Of a stretch of DNA of 64,000 nucleotides, positions 10,601-24,100 are shown one piece after another. Made by a program: the position numbers and the translations under genes. The first letter of the stretch is position 1. Each line of letters starts with the position of its first letter. The notes under the pieces are model-generated. The model had not been told where the DNA came from. It saw only the letters and a list, made by a program, of their open reading frames with translations, and ran no database searches. This stretch comes from Arctopsyche grandis. Taxonomy: Eukaryota > Arthropoda > Insecta > Trichoptera > Hydropsychidae. The stretch is from the NCBI RefSeq assembly GCF_051622035.1, contig NC_135356.1, forward strand, positions 21,419,839 through 21,483,838. The letters are read 5' to 3'.

Positions 10601-11209
10601 TATCTTAGAAGCCGACACCTATTTATTTAAGGGTCAGGATAAGTTAGGTGTGGTTAAGGTTGGTCCTATTCATTTTAGATTAGGTTGTTAGGGTCGGTAT
10701 TATTCAGTCTCAGTGTCACACGCGAGAACTGAGACAGTGAGACCGCATATTAAAGTAAAAACGTGAAGGTAGATCGCATACTAAAGTAGATATGTGAAGG
10801 TAGACCGCATACTAAAGTAGCACCGACTGAATATTATAAAAATATGTATCACTTTTCCTGACTTTTTAGTATATCTGGAATTTGGCATTATTTCTGAAAT
10901 TACCTAAAATTTGGGATTTCAAAAAATTTTGGGTTTTAACTTTTTTTTCCATATAGGTAACATTATATTTATGCTTGTAATTTTCCAGGTGGTCATGCTA
11001 TAAAGATTTTGGGCTGGGGCGTTGAGAATGGTACCCCATACTGGCTGATAGCCAACTCATGGAACAGCGATTGGGGTGATAATGGTTTCTTCAAAATACT
11101 CCGTGGAAGTGATCACTGTGGAATTGAGAATTCCGTCGACGCCGGCATACCCAAAGTGTCTGAACAAACTTACCCCAAAAAATTCTACAGAGCTATGAAT
11201 ATGATTTAA
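7631..11209 (+). CDS. Cathepsin B-like cysteine protease, complete, 6 coding exons
   Basis: A papain-family (C1A) protease of the cathepsin B type, expected in lysosome or gut lumen, cutting proteins and trimming dipeptides from C termini. Exons 7631-7806, 7931-8066, 8347-8503, 8575-8712, 8781-9005, 10989-11209; all introns GT..AG and phases join to 350 residues, the family's usual size. Signal peptide 1-18 ([17 protein letters not shown]), propeptide to about 80, mature region from LPENFDSR (82). The active-site Cys110 is in GSCGSCWAF, His280 in GGHAIKI, Asn300 in NSWN. The occluding loop between Cys188 and Cys199 keeps the His190-His191 pair that gives exopeptidase activity, and the CNGG motif is present. 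An AG acceptor at 7619-7620, just before the ATG, shows that an untranslated exon lies upstream. AATAAA signals at 11558 and 11614. Intron 5 (about 2 kb) is full of repeats. Confidence 0.95.
9100..9890. repeat. Tandem duplication in cathepsin B intron 5, one copy filled by a MITE
   Basis: About 95 bp at 9100-9198 (from AATATGTGGAATATAT to TATGTAATAATAAGCATTAA) recur at 9757-9846, and the following CCAACCGACTTTGTATG-TGTGTTTAATAAT block occurs at 9708-9738 and 9847-9880. Put together, two units of about 190 bp lie in tandem; the first is split by a 500-bp insert at its TTAA, the second keeps the uninterrupted site AAGCATTAATACAACCGAC. Confidence 0.7.
9198..9705. mobile_element. TTAA-targeting MITE (piggyBac-like) in cathepsin B intron 5
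   Basis: The insert 9202-9701 starts CCGTTTGCCCGCGGC and ends with the near-perfect inverse GCCGCGGGCAAAGGG, flanked by TTAA (9198-9201) and TTAC (9702-9705, a mutated TTAA). The tandem unit at 9757-9880 gives the empty site. TTAA duplication is the mark of piggyBac-type transposition. No transposase frame inside. A similar start (TTAACCCTTTGAGTGC) occurs at 27908. Confidence 0.65.
10429..10823. mobile_element. Foldback (palindromic) MITE in cathepsin B intron 5
   Basis: The left end GTGCTACTTTAGTATGCGGT at 10429 matches the inverse of the right end finishing at 10823. Inner arms pair over about 85 bp, for example CCTGACCCTTGAATAAATAG near 10535 with its complement near 10615-10635. The right side also carries a short triplication of AAGGTAGA(T/C)CGCATACTAAAGTA. 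The whole could form a long hairpin with a poly-T loop. Confidence 0.65.
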
Positions 11210-12840
11210 TATAAAATACAATTATGAATAGTCCACATTTGAAGTATAAGCGATATCTTAAAAACTTTTTATATTAAAAAAAAAAAAACAGATTACTTTA
11301 CTCTTTTTGATGTCATATTATTCTGTTAAACTATTTCAAAATTGCCATTATAGTATCTGTTGATAAAGATATTTCATTATTTATTAATATCATATCTTGA
11401 ACTCATTTAAAAATAATGTTTACTTAACGATACATTTTAACCTTACATTATCTTATTTTACTATAAAAATTGAAGAAACAAGGCTGAAAACACTTTTTTT
11501 TAAATACATACATAGTTTATAAAAATCTTTTTCATTTAGTTTAACACACTTATTACTAATAAAACAACGAATTTATAACTTTTATAACTTTATATTTCAT
11601 TTATTATCTTGCAAATAAAATATAAGTTAAAGAAAACTTTTTGTATTTTTATTTCTATTGTATTAAATTTTGAAAAAATTCCAGAATGTTTACTCTACTT
11701 TTAACATTAGATTATCTGAAAAAACCATCTAATAAAAAGTGAATTTGTTGAATACATACATACGTACATATGTACATATATGAGCCGTTATATTTAAAAG
11801 TGGCATAAGTCCACTTTACTTCATTTCAAGAAATAATTTTGAAAACCTTAAATATACTGTTTTGCGTTGAAAAATATTTAAAAAAAACTGTTATACGTTT
11901 ATTCCGTATCGAATTAAAAGAAGTGAAAACAATTGGTGAATTAAGTCAAACAGAAATACTGTTTTTGGAACTAAAAATTGGACCTCCGCCACTTTCAAAT
12001 TTAACAGTTTATATCATGTTTTTAAAATTTCCATATAATTCGTTAATTTCCTTTTGCATAACTTTTTTTAAAATTAATTTTCCCTAAGTTTCTCAAAAAT
12101 TTTCTTATATTTACTGTGGGTACTTAATTTTGTGTTTAGATTTCTTATTATATGTACTAACATATATACTTATATACTTCTTATTATAATCAGAAACATT
12201 GACTATTTTTAGAATAATAGACAATTTAAAATTACCACTTAAAAAAGACTTTCGAGTGTTATTTTATTTAATCTTTTGTATGGTAATGTAAAATATTACG
12301 AGAAATTTAAAACCATTATAACATGCCGAATCTTAACATAACACTAAATCACTTTCTCATCACATAACCATTAAAATGCACATATTTTCGTCTTACGATG
12401 AGGAATTAGTGTATCAAATATACATACATACAAGTAATAAATCATTATTTAAAAATGTATAATATTTGTCGAGATGGGTTTTCTCCGGTTTACTCACTAT
12501 AACAATTTCAATACAAAAATGTAATTCGCTTTTGTGAACACATATGGCAGCTTAAAAAAGTTTATCGTGTTTATGGCCGAAATGTAAAACATATGTAGTA
12601 TATATGTTATGAACGAAATTGAAGACAATGTAAAACAGAGATAAATTGTGTATCAGGTCTTCAAATCAGTGGCTTACGTTAATTGTTAATAAACATTATT
12701 GAATTTATGAAATGAATCTGTGATTTGGAATTTTATCGTGCGATAGATAAAGAAGTGTTTCGAGATCAAACGGTTTGGTCTATTGAACTGATTTGGATGG
12801 TCAGTTGGTGCTACACGGTCGTAGACATCAGCAGCTCAAC
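11210..12840. other. Intergenic stretch between cathepsin B and transporter 1
   Basis: About 1.6 kb of AT-rich DNA. It holds the cathepsin B 3' UTR and its AATAAA signals, microsatellite at 11755-11780, and the 5' UTR and promoter of transporter 1 at its end. An initiator-like TCAGTT occurs at 12801, about 40 bp before the ATG. The 82-codon frame at 11839 has no recognisable feature. Confidence 0.45.
12803..12840 (+). promoter_or_regulatory. Possible start region and 5' UTR of transporter 1
   Basis: TCAGTT at 12801-12806 fits the arthropod initiator, which would put the transcript start about 38 bp before the ATG at 12841. The sequence before the ATG (GCAGCTCAAC) is a good initiation context. 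No TATA box at the right distance is convincing. This is inference from motif alone. Confidence 0.3.
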
Positions 12841-14799
12841 ATGGGTTCGTCCAAAGATAAAGAGAAAAGTTCAGAAAATGAGAAAAAAGGTATACATCTT
12901 GCTTTTTAATATTCATTAATATTTTTGATACTTACGTACAATGAAGTAGCCCACATAGTTGACAAATTATCCACCGTCGTTTGATCTAAAGTACTATCTC
13001 ATTCAAATTTGATATAGTAATTGGGATAAATGTTCAATAAAATTGTATCTTTTCTACACTGTTATTCCCTTAGAGGTACTCATATCATTTCCATACCAAT
13101 GTGTAATAATAATTTAAAAAAAAAAACCGAAATGGTTAGTAAAAATCGAATACCATATTTCTTTTTGGTAAAGTTAATATAAGAAATCCAAAATTAAAAC
13201 CTTAATTTTGCCGTAATATGAAAAAAATCATAAAAGTTCATAAACGTTAAAACAGTATTATTTGAAAAACATGAAATCATTCCTTTATCTATGTATATAA
13301 GTAATAAATATACACAGATATATTATTTTGTAATAAATATACACAGATATATCATAATACATATAATAATTTATTGATGTATTTCATATTTGTTGTGTGC
13401 GAATTGTTTTTATAAAATGTAGCATCATTCACAATTTAAAATATACGTATTAGGTGTACTATGTAGAAATTAATCTTGCATTTTGTAGATATGAAAAAAA
13501 TTGCACAATTTTTTTTCTATTTATGAATATGCTTTACTTTTTATGAATCATTCATTGCCTTTTGAATGCTAGTTCTTATTGAAAATGATAACAGTTTCTG
13601 TAATAAAATACATATTCATAAGTACATAAGTACTATTTTAATATATGTACATAATTGCTTGCAAAACAAATACTATTTTGTAATTTAATACACATACAAA
13701 GTTTTGACTTAGCCATTATCGATTAATTTTAATTCGGGTTATACCAGGTGTATTTTTGGTGGTTCAGACCAACAATAAACTGATCGATCAGGTAATGTTA
13801 TAAAAAAAAATGAAAGATGTATGAATATTTGGTACTTTTCTGGAATAATAACAAATATACGTTGATATATGTACATATGTAGATATAAATACATATGTAT
13901 GTCGAGATTAAGATGAGATGTAATAAATTTAAGATTTAAAATTACAAATAAACATTTGAACAAAATTTAAATTATATAATCAAAATATGTATTCTGAATT
14001 CAATTGTTTCAACATATTAGTATTTCTATAGTAATATTATTATTTGAAAAAAGTCCGAAAGATTTATTTATGATTTTGTTGCGACATTATTCTTAGCACC
14101 TGTTATCACCATATATTGTATATATATGTAGTATCGCTATTCTCTCTGTGTGTCTATAATAGTCATTTCGATTCTACACACATAAAATGTACGTCACGGT
14201 AATTGGATTGCGTACGCTCAAAAGACAATTTTTGCTATGAAAATCGCGAATACGGAATATTACGCACTCGAGTTCTCGTTAGTATGATTGTTATCGTTAG
14301 TATTATAGGCTTTTCGGCTGCCAGATGTTCCGTTATAGAGATTTTAGTGACTTTTAAGCGAGTGCTTTGTGGGCAATAATCACCGAATCACACGTCACAG
14401 CTAAAACAATGCCAACAATACGTACGAATATAATAACAAAAGAAAATAACTTCATATATATATACTGTTGGCTACCAATGTTTCCTTTAGGTTAATAGAA
14501 GGTGATAAGTCTGTGGGCATTTAGCGCCGTCTATTGAACATTTATTTAATTAATTAATTAATTTTTCTATTTGTGTTTTACATTGTTTATATGTAGGTAG
14601 ATTTTACCATTTATTTTTCATATTAAACAATTAAATAGAAATATATTTAAAAGGTATTTGAAAAAAATTCGACCGCGTGCGGATCAAACACAGGCCGACA
14701 CATTTCTTTTAATCTTTTTTTTTATTTAAAAGGGCTGGATACCTGTAACCTTAATTTTGTTGCCGTTCCTTTCTTCGATATATATATTGAGTTAATGCG

Positions 14800-14890
<91 letters not shown>

Positions 14891-15091
14891 ATATATTGTC
14901 GCATTCACTCAATATATATATCAAGGAAAGGAACGGCAACAAAATTAAGGTTTCGGGTGTACAGCTCTCTTGATATTGGATCATAAAAATCTAATTTAAT
15001 ACTAAATAACCTTTTATTATTTATACTGACCACTTGTATACTGAACGATGGATACTGTCCGTTTAATATAAATACTGATCATTAATATTTA

Positions 15092-15177
<86 letters not shown>

Positions 15178-18100
15178 TAAATATTAATGATCAGTATTTA
15201 TATTAAACGGACAGTATCCATCGTTCAGTATATATGTAATTCAAAAGGGTAAAAGGAAGACCGCAAGGAAGATGGGTGAACGAAATTAGGAAAATGTGCG
15301 TGGTGAGATGGATGAGTGTTGCGTGTTGGAGAGGCCTTAATCCAGCAGTGGATGGTAAATGGCTGTAAATGATGATGATGATGATGATGATATATATATG
15401 TATATACATATATTGAGTGAATGCGCCAGTTGCGCCTTGACCTGATAATACCTATTTTAAATCGACAAAATTGAGGTTTTGTATTCTCCAGTTTTCTCCT
15501 CCGAAACTAGACCAATTTAAAAAAAAATCATCGGTATGAGGAAGACATTTTCTATGTTTGTGTTTTCGTATTTTTTTAAAAACCAACCGTAAAATTAGCA
15601 TGCTGGACACTTTTCGTGGGTGTAAAAACGAGGCGATTTTATAGATGTTTGGTGGCTCATAGCTCCTATAAAAAATAACTAATCAAAAAAAAAATAAAAC
15701 CACAGAAACATGCCAATGGTGGATATCCATAGCATATTAAAAAATAATTTCTCTAGTGCCATAATTGAGGAAGGGAGAAGTCTAATACGTTTGTATGGAC
15801 AAGGCACTGGTGTCCAGCCCTCTTAATAACTTAATATGCCAAAACCCATCCGATGATATTTCATCGGGCACAACATTAGTTATTTAATAATTCTACTCTT
15901 AAAAAAAATGGTAGGAATACATGAATTCAAACTATATTTGTGTAAAAACAATATTGTACTGAAAAGTCAACTTTAGAGTGGAATGAAATAAAGATAATTC
16001 ATGAAATTCCACTTGATTGTATGTACGTACATACACATGTATGTAGGCCAGTACCGACATGACATCCATATTGCATCAATAGTTTCTTGATTAGGATTTC
16101 ATTATCTATAACCCAATTTTAATAAGCTATAATTGAGATAGTGAATGTACGTACAATAGAAAAATCACAGTCAATTTCATTTCAAACTACATATTTGTTT
16201 ATACCTACATAATATAAATCCAATAATGAGCTAAAACTCACAGTACTTACGTACGATAAATACTCGAATTATGATCATTGTACATTAAAGTAGATTAGTA
16301 TTGATCGTCAGAGAGTATTATTAAATCGTCAATTCTAAATCATTACGATTATCGATTACAAAGGCGAACAATGTTGGAAAAATCCACAAGATTGTATTAA
16401 ACAATATAAATATCGCAATCAATCAAAATCGCAATCGATCATTGTCATTATGTTTAATATTTGCTTAATTACTGCTTTTATCTAAAATAAGCGTATGTAG
16501 GTACAACAAAATGACGATGAGATTGTTTTAAAATTATTGTATTAAAAAATGTTTTGACTTACAAAACAAACTATGTACATATGTATGTACATTTCTTATA
16601 TGTTGACAGATATTGATCTTTAAAATTGATAATTATTTTATTATAATTGATTAATAATTAATTAATATAAAAACGGGACCGAAAGTGAAACGCCCGAAAA
16701 CGCAAATATCAGAAGGCAAAGATCGAAAATCGAAAGATCGTAAGTTGAAAGATAAAAAAAAAATCTCTCCCCCTCCGTCGTACATCCTTACTTAATTTGC
16801 GCGAGCAGGATACAACAGGAACAAGAGGAACGGGCTTTTCCTCCCGTATTCTGCGCGCGCACATTAAACAAGGCTGTATGACAAAAAGAGAGATAATTTC
16901 ACCGCATGCCACTCATATATATTATATACACATAGTAACGTTTTCCATGCACCCTTTTTTTTGATCTTTCGACTTAAGATCTTTTGATTTTTGATCTTTG
17001 TGTTTTCGGGCGTTTCACTTTCGGTCCCGTGAGGGAGACCAGTTTTTAATATGCGAAAAATCTATCAGAACTATTAGAAAAATACCCACATATATGTTGG
17101 TTATTATTTTTAAAAATAATTGAATAAGTATGATATAACAGGTACGATTTCACGTCTATGTGGATCGTGGAATAATAAATATTTAGCATTAAATAAATAC
17201 GTTGTATTCTTATGTAGAATAATAATATCGGAAACAGAGCCCGGGTTTGATATAATTAATCAGATTCCAAAAGTCAATGTAAAAAAATAAAAATATTTCA
17301 AATATATTTATGAACAAACATATATTGTTAATACCACTTATTAGATATAAAGGTTGAGAATCTATAACTAATAGATATAACGATTTACGAAATGCCGTTT
17401 GTGAAATTGCATTGTTTCACATTAAAAATCAATTATCCAGATCATCAATTCATCAGTTGATAAGGCGAAGATAATATTTAAAAAAATCTGGAGAAATTAA
17501 AAAATCGTCATTATCTACCTAGTGATTGCATCAGAGATAAATCGTGTCAATTTAAGGTTGTTCTTAAAAAATCCCGATTGTTTGCTTAAAATGTTGCATA
17601 TTTAAATGACAATGATAAGTATTATATCTATGTACATATATATATATATGTATGTATGTATTGTCTGTAAATAATTAAACAACAGAAGCTGATTAAAATC
17701 ACAAAACATAAAAGTTTAATTGTTGATATTGTTGATAAATATTCGATATTCATACATATGTACGTACACAGATTTGTAGATACATACATACATATGTACA
17801 TATGTCATACAAAAATAGTAAAAAAGGAATTAGATACATTTTAATCATACCTTTTCCAATAGGGAATCGTAAGTCAATTTAACATTTCCAGCATCAAGTG
17901 AAGCAGATATAGTTTTAGACACTAAGCATAGATATTCTAGACTCTTTAGATAGTTTTAGACTCTTAGCACTTACACTAAAACCAGTGAATGAACAAACTA
18001 GTATGTTCATGAACAAACTGTAGTGAACACTTACACTGTAACATATGCACAGTGAAAAATATTGCTTATGTTAAAAATAAGTATGCATAGCCCTTGTTTA

Positions 18101-21100
18101 TCACATAAATATGAATGTCTTCAGGTTTTGGTTTTAATTTAGTATCTCAATTAATATTAATATGTAATATATAATTTCGAAACAGACTTTGTAAGGTTTG
18201 ATGCAAGAAAAAACCGGTTTATATAAATATAAATAGTTTGTTATCAATTTTTCCTCTTGGAAAATACATGAACATTTGGCGCCATCTATTGAAAATTAAT
18301 TTAATTTAATTTAATTTAAATTAATTAATTTTTATATTGTTTATACAAATGTAGGTAGGTAGTTTTTACTTATAATTAGAGGTAGGACCGGAAGCGTGCT
18401 TTTTCCAGAAAACAGGGCTTTTTGGGTCTATTTTCCAGGAAACAGGGCAAACTTCAAAGCTAGAGTGCAAAAAAAAAGGTTCATCATCAAAATGAACAAT
18501 GCACGGCGAACAATGAATAATGAACAGCGCAAAATTGGTCCGTTCTTTACTTATAATTAGAGCGCGGATAGAGACCGTGCTTTTTCCAGGAATCGGAGCG
18601 GTTTGGCTCTATTTACAAAGCTAAAGTTCAAAAAAAAAGGTTCGGCCAACCTTTATCAATGCATTTACAACAATTGAACAATGGACGGCGCTATCTGGGT
18701 CCGCTCTTTACTTATAATACACCCAATGAAATTTCCATCGGGTTTATCGCTGGTATTATATAAATTGTGTATTTATATATACTTTTGAAACTCCTGTATA
18801 TGTAAATACATATCATATCCGTATCACTTTTGTATTTTTCATAATTTAAACGATCCTAATTAATTGGTTTCATTAGTCATCCATTTGTTCTGGGGCATTC
18901 TACGGCATGAAAAAAGAAACAGAAAATTTCTAATAGTAGTAATACTTTAAATTCCACTCTTCGAACAACGTAACAATTTGTAAATTGAAGAAAATCATTT
19001 CCAAATGTATTTTTGATTTTTAAATGCTTTTTATTATTACGAAATTATGTTCACAATACATCTTATATATTTTTTAATAACTACTGATCTACTGATCATT
19101 TCCTATTTTACAATTTTAATTTAATTTGGTTAGTAATCATAGTATTATATTTTTCTAATGTTAATGTACAGCATAATAGGAAAAAGAGCTCAAAAACCTA
19201 TTCACAATTTCCCAAATGTATTAACAATAAATAAACTAATACGCTTTTCTTTCATTTCAGATATTGCAGTAATTGATAGTGAAGCTGCAGTTCGAGTAAG
19301 TAGAACTTAAAAACAATCAAGCATTTTTTTGTATTATACATATCTCTCGTGTATTACGAATAAGATCATTAACTGAATTCACTATACATTTGCTTTCTTT
19401 ATTGAAACACGATCAGCTATCAAAAATCACCTGCGTCACAATAATAATTACATACATTTTTATCAGATAATGATCAGTAATATTGAACCGACTAAAATAT
19501 TACCCGTTATAATATCGACTATTGATCGCTTTTTTGAGTGCGAAAAATATTATGCTACTCATCAAGTCATCAATCGCATTTTATTATACAACGCTAAATA
19601 TATTCGCACATATCTATATACATATGTATATGAAATGGAGCTTCTATTTCCGAAAACTAATTTCACTTATATATTCTAACTTATTACTTATTATTACAAT
19701 TGTAAAATTACAATGTCTAATTTATCGTAATATTCAATTTTAGAATCATGAAATTTGGTAGACGTACAATCTCATGAAACTTTTACCAAATTTCAAAAAT
19801 CTGTATGTAGATTAATTATTTTTGCAGATTCGAAATCTTAAAATTTAAGATAACATAATTGATATTTCCTGAAATCAGAAACCATTCAAATTATAAAAAA
19901 AATATTTTTTTGTCTTTTATTTATTATTTAAATATTTGTTTATGGAAATTTATAGATTTTTACCGCATCAATTCTCGGAGAGATCCCAATAACTTTTGAG
20001 ACTTTTTAAATTTAGTATAATCTTATTCATACATATATAGTATAAGTGTATAAAATTATACACTAGTGTTTTTACCCGGCTTCTCTCGGTATTTGTAATA
20101 TAAACCGCTTAAACATGGCCAATCTAACAGTAAACATTTTATTAAATTTATTTGAATAGTTTTATTTTATTTAAATATTCATTGTTTTTTTTGTTAAATT
20201 GAACGTCACGGATTCTACGAACCAAATACATATGTACAAAGTATCTTTCAAAATTATATATTAGATATGCATATTCAACAAATGCATACCTCAATAATAA
20301 TATTATACTGAGTGGTGTCACCCTAATTAATGGTTTCCATGTGTTTTTCGGAAACCCGTTGTTAAAAATCAAAATTTTCCGTAAACCCGGTAGAAATCTG
20401 AAATTTTTTTGTCAAAAACTATACAAATCTTGAAAATTTTTTTTCGACGGTTACAACTTCAAAAAGTTTGCAGTCGATTACATAGCGCGTAAAGAGAAAA
20501 AAACCTTTTTTCGAAATATATGCATATATATAAATTGAAAATTGGGGTAACACCATTATACATAACATATGCATATCTCAATAATGGGTCTACATCACGG
20601 CATCGAAAGGTCGAAACATCGAAAAGCAAAGATCGAAAATCGAAAGATCAAAAAGAATGTATGCCTGGTAAATGATACTATGTATATACATATAATATAT
20701 TTCAGTGGTATGTGGTGAAATTATCTCTCTTTTTGCCATACAGCCTTGCTTAATGTGCGCGGGCAGGATACGGGAGGAAAAGCCTGTTCCTCTTGTATCC
20801 TGCTCGCGCAAATTAAGTGAGGATGTACGACGGGGGAAGAGAGAGTTTTACTGCACGCCACTGATATATGTATATACTACCTGCTTTTCATATGTATTCA
20901 TGGTTAAGGAACATTTTCGATTTTTCGACCTTTCGATGAGGTGACAGTCACCGCTCAATAATATGCATATTCAATTAATAATATTTTAATTATTTAACGT
21001 TCACTTAAACTATAAAAAAATAACTATCAAAGTTGACAAGCCAATAGTCAAATTGCTTATAAAATTCATTTCTCATTGTGAACAAATTCAATTCAAAGTG

Positions 21101-24100
21101 TCCGCTTCTCTGATTTCCGGGAATATCAACTATTTTATTTCGAAACTCGAAATTTGAAAAAGTATCTTAAATTAGATATTCCGTACATCTAATAAACAAA
21201 CGCTTCTCTCAACATATTTAATCTTCCCTTTGTAGAAATATCCTTACCCGAAATCGATTGGCTTCATCATCACCAATGAATTTTGCGAGAGATTCTCCTT
21301 CTATGGCATGAGAAGTGAGTAATTTCAAACTATTTTCCCCATTGATTTTCATTTTCACTTTATTAATTTTCAACCATTTTTAGCCATCCTCTCCTTGTAC
21401 CTGGCTGAAAAACTACGTTACTCCGACGATGACGCTGTCGTCATCTACCACGTTTTCATTATGTTCGTCTACTTTTTCCCGATTTTCGGAGCAATGATCG
21501 CTGACAGTTGGCTGGGACGTTTCAAGTACGACAAAAACAATCAAACCTTTTTAAATTCCTTCGATCAGTTACTAATTTTATACATTTTTTCTTGTAGGAC
21601 CATTTTCTACTTGTCAATAGTATACGCGATAGGAAACATTCTGATCTCATTGACGGCTATGCCAACCCTAGGCATACCGGACAGGTATTATTTTATTAAT
21701 TAACACAATTTCAAAATGTTTTTCATTACAATCAATCATAGTATATCAAATGCCACTATCTGAATTTAATCACTGTCTCTCCATCTTCTTACAATTTTAT
21801 CGTTATCCTCCCCAATGCGTCGTTCTATGGATTAAGCGCTTGATATCATATTTATTGTTGTACATACATACATATGTCTATCGTACATGATACTTTTTTA
21901 ATTTTATTCAGAATTGTATTTTTTATTTGCGGATTGAGATTATTGTATCAATATTTATACCTATTGATTGCTTACAGCGATTAACTCTGTTATAGTTTTG
22001 AAATATATAATATATACACATTTACATATACATATATACACATTTACATATACATATATACATACAAACATGTATAATATATTGTCTTTATCAAAGCGTC
22101 TTAAATATGCGTGAGAAAAAAAAAATATATGACATCCGACTTTTCCAACTTTTCCAACCTAATACATACTACATATGTACATAAGTATTAATTTAATTTT
22201 TCATATTTCTATATTCCTCATAATGTATAAAAACTCCTGTTTGTATGATCACTCGTGATAATAGTAGCGAAATACATTCCAAGATATAAAGTTACATATT
22301 TGTAACAAAATATCAAGCTTAGCACTTGCCTTACTGTGATAAAAAATCCCCTAGCCACTGTGCTGGACTCCAAGCGTCCAGTTGCAAATGTGTGTTTTTG
22401 AGTTAAAATAATGCAAATTCTGCAAGGTTATTAGCTATAAAAATAAGTACAAGAATTTAATAAAATAACGGCGGGATCTCTCTCTCGCACCTGTGAGGCA
22501 CGTGTACAACAGGCATCCTGCTAAAACAATTATTTCTGTTGATATTGATCAATGTTTTTATTTCGTAATGACTTAATCGGATTCATAGAGATTTTTATGA
22601 AGAATACATTCAACATGAAGACCCTTCATTCAGTATATTTGGAGAAATCAAAATATATAAATCTTGGTCACTAGCTATCCATCACAGTGCGGCAAGTGTC
22701 AAGGAAAAGAAATATTTATGATAAACAACTGATCTGAAAGCTAAAATATTTATTGTAACTTTTCTTACTTTACATATGTACATATCATAGTATCAATAGA
22801 TGAAGTTTTGTGGTTCTTATTTCGAACCATTCTTCCCCGGTTGATTTACATTGCCTCTAGCACGTCAACCTATGCTTTAACCTTCCTCTAAGTTTCACCA
22901 ATTAAGGCTTTGGAAAGCTTCATTTCACTCATCTGTAGAACATGCCATAGTATTCTTCTGAGTAGTATTGACCTCTCATTGTATTATTTCCATCCTGTTG
23001 AATTCAAAATTCCAAGAAAATTAATATGTAAATATGTACTTGCTGCTCTAAATTGCATCTGCGTTTTTCTTATAACATGCACCGTATATGTATGCGTATC
23101 TATTAAAATGATGTTTATTTAATCGAAATGATATAGCTTTGCTATTAACTGGATGATGGATTCATCACACTATTTATTTATGTTCTTTTTACAGGGCGTT
23201 TACGATAGTTGGACTACTACTAGTGGCGATAGGGACAGGTGGTATAAAACCATGTGTTTCCGCATTCGGTGGCGATCAATTCAAACTTCCAGAACAAGCG
23301 AACCAATTAGCTACATTCTTCTCGCTCTTCTATTTCGCCATCAATGCAGGAAGCTTCATATCGACCTTCGTGACTCCCATCCTGAGAGTAGACGTCCACT
23401 GCTTCGGTGACCAGGACTGCTACTCGCTGGCTTTCGGGGTTCCTGGTGTACTCATGATCGTCTCAATATGTAAATAGATCAACAATTAATAATAGATTTA
23501 TGTTTTTCAATTCGAATATAAAATTACTAGTATTTATTAGGGTTTCTGTCCGGATCAGAAATTCCCGGAAATTCACGGAATTTTTGATGTCCCGTGTCCC
23601 GGGATTTCTTATCTCAAATCCCAGAAAAAATACTTAAATCACAACCTTCTTTAAATATTATAATACTTAAAATAAAAGCGAATTTATATCCTGCGATGAA
23701 ACTTCAATATTATGAAACGAATGTATCCTTCTTGTATTGAAGATTCCACAATGAAAGAAACTCTTTTAGAATTTTAGATTTAGAAAATACTCTGATGAAG
23801 GTGAGACAATTGTGTGTTTGACGAAGAATGAAGAATTAAATAAGTAATTACCAAAGACCAATGTAAAAAATAACGTAAACCAAATAGCCTCGACTTAAAA
23901 AAGAAATGAAAATATAAATACATGGAGAAAATAATTTCTTTGTGTATTTATATTTTCTTAAAAACATATAATTTAAGAAAAATTGTTGTCGTCCCTTTTC
24001 AACTATGAAATCAGCTTCGATCAAAATTTAAAGAGTTCTTTCTAATGCTGGAAATATTTGTGCCAAATCAAGAAAAAGGCTTTCGGATTAGTTTTTAAAT

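Larger units (their letters stand above)
14726..15826 (+). mobile_element. TTAA MITE family 1, copy A, enlarged by (TA)n, a foldback and a LINE end
   Basis: TTAA at 14726-14729 precedes AAGGGCTGGATACC; the other end is GGTGTCCAGCCCTC then TTAA at 15823-15826. The body matches the simple 490-bp copies at 52111-52600 and 57080-57561. Between the halves lie (TA)n at 14803-14886, an inverted repeat (15031-15231) with a (TA)n centre, and a LINE 3' end (15240-15391). Confidence 0.7.

Noticed and set aside
12725-12919. 64-codon frame beginning MEFYRAIDKEVF as the start of transporter 1
   Set aside because: It is in a different frame from the exon 12841-12889 and runs through its splice donor; the ATG at 12841 gives the phase that exon 2 needs.
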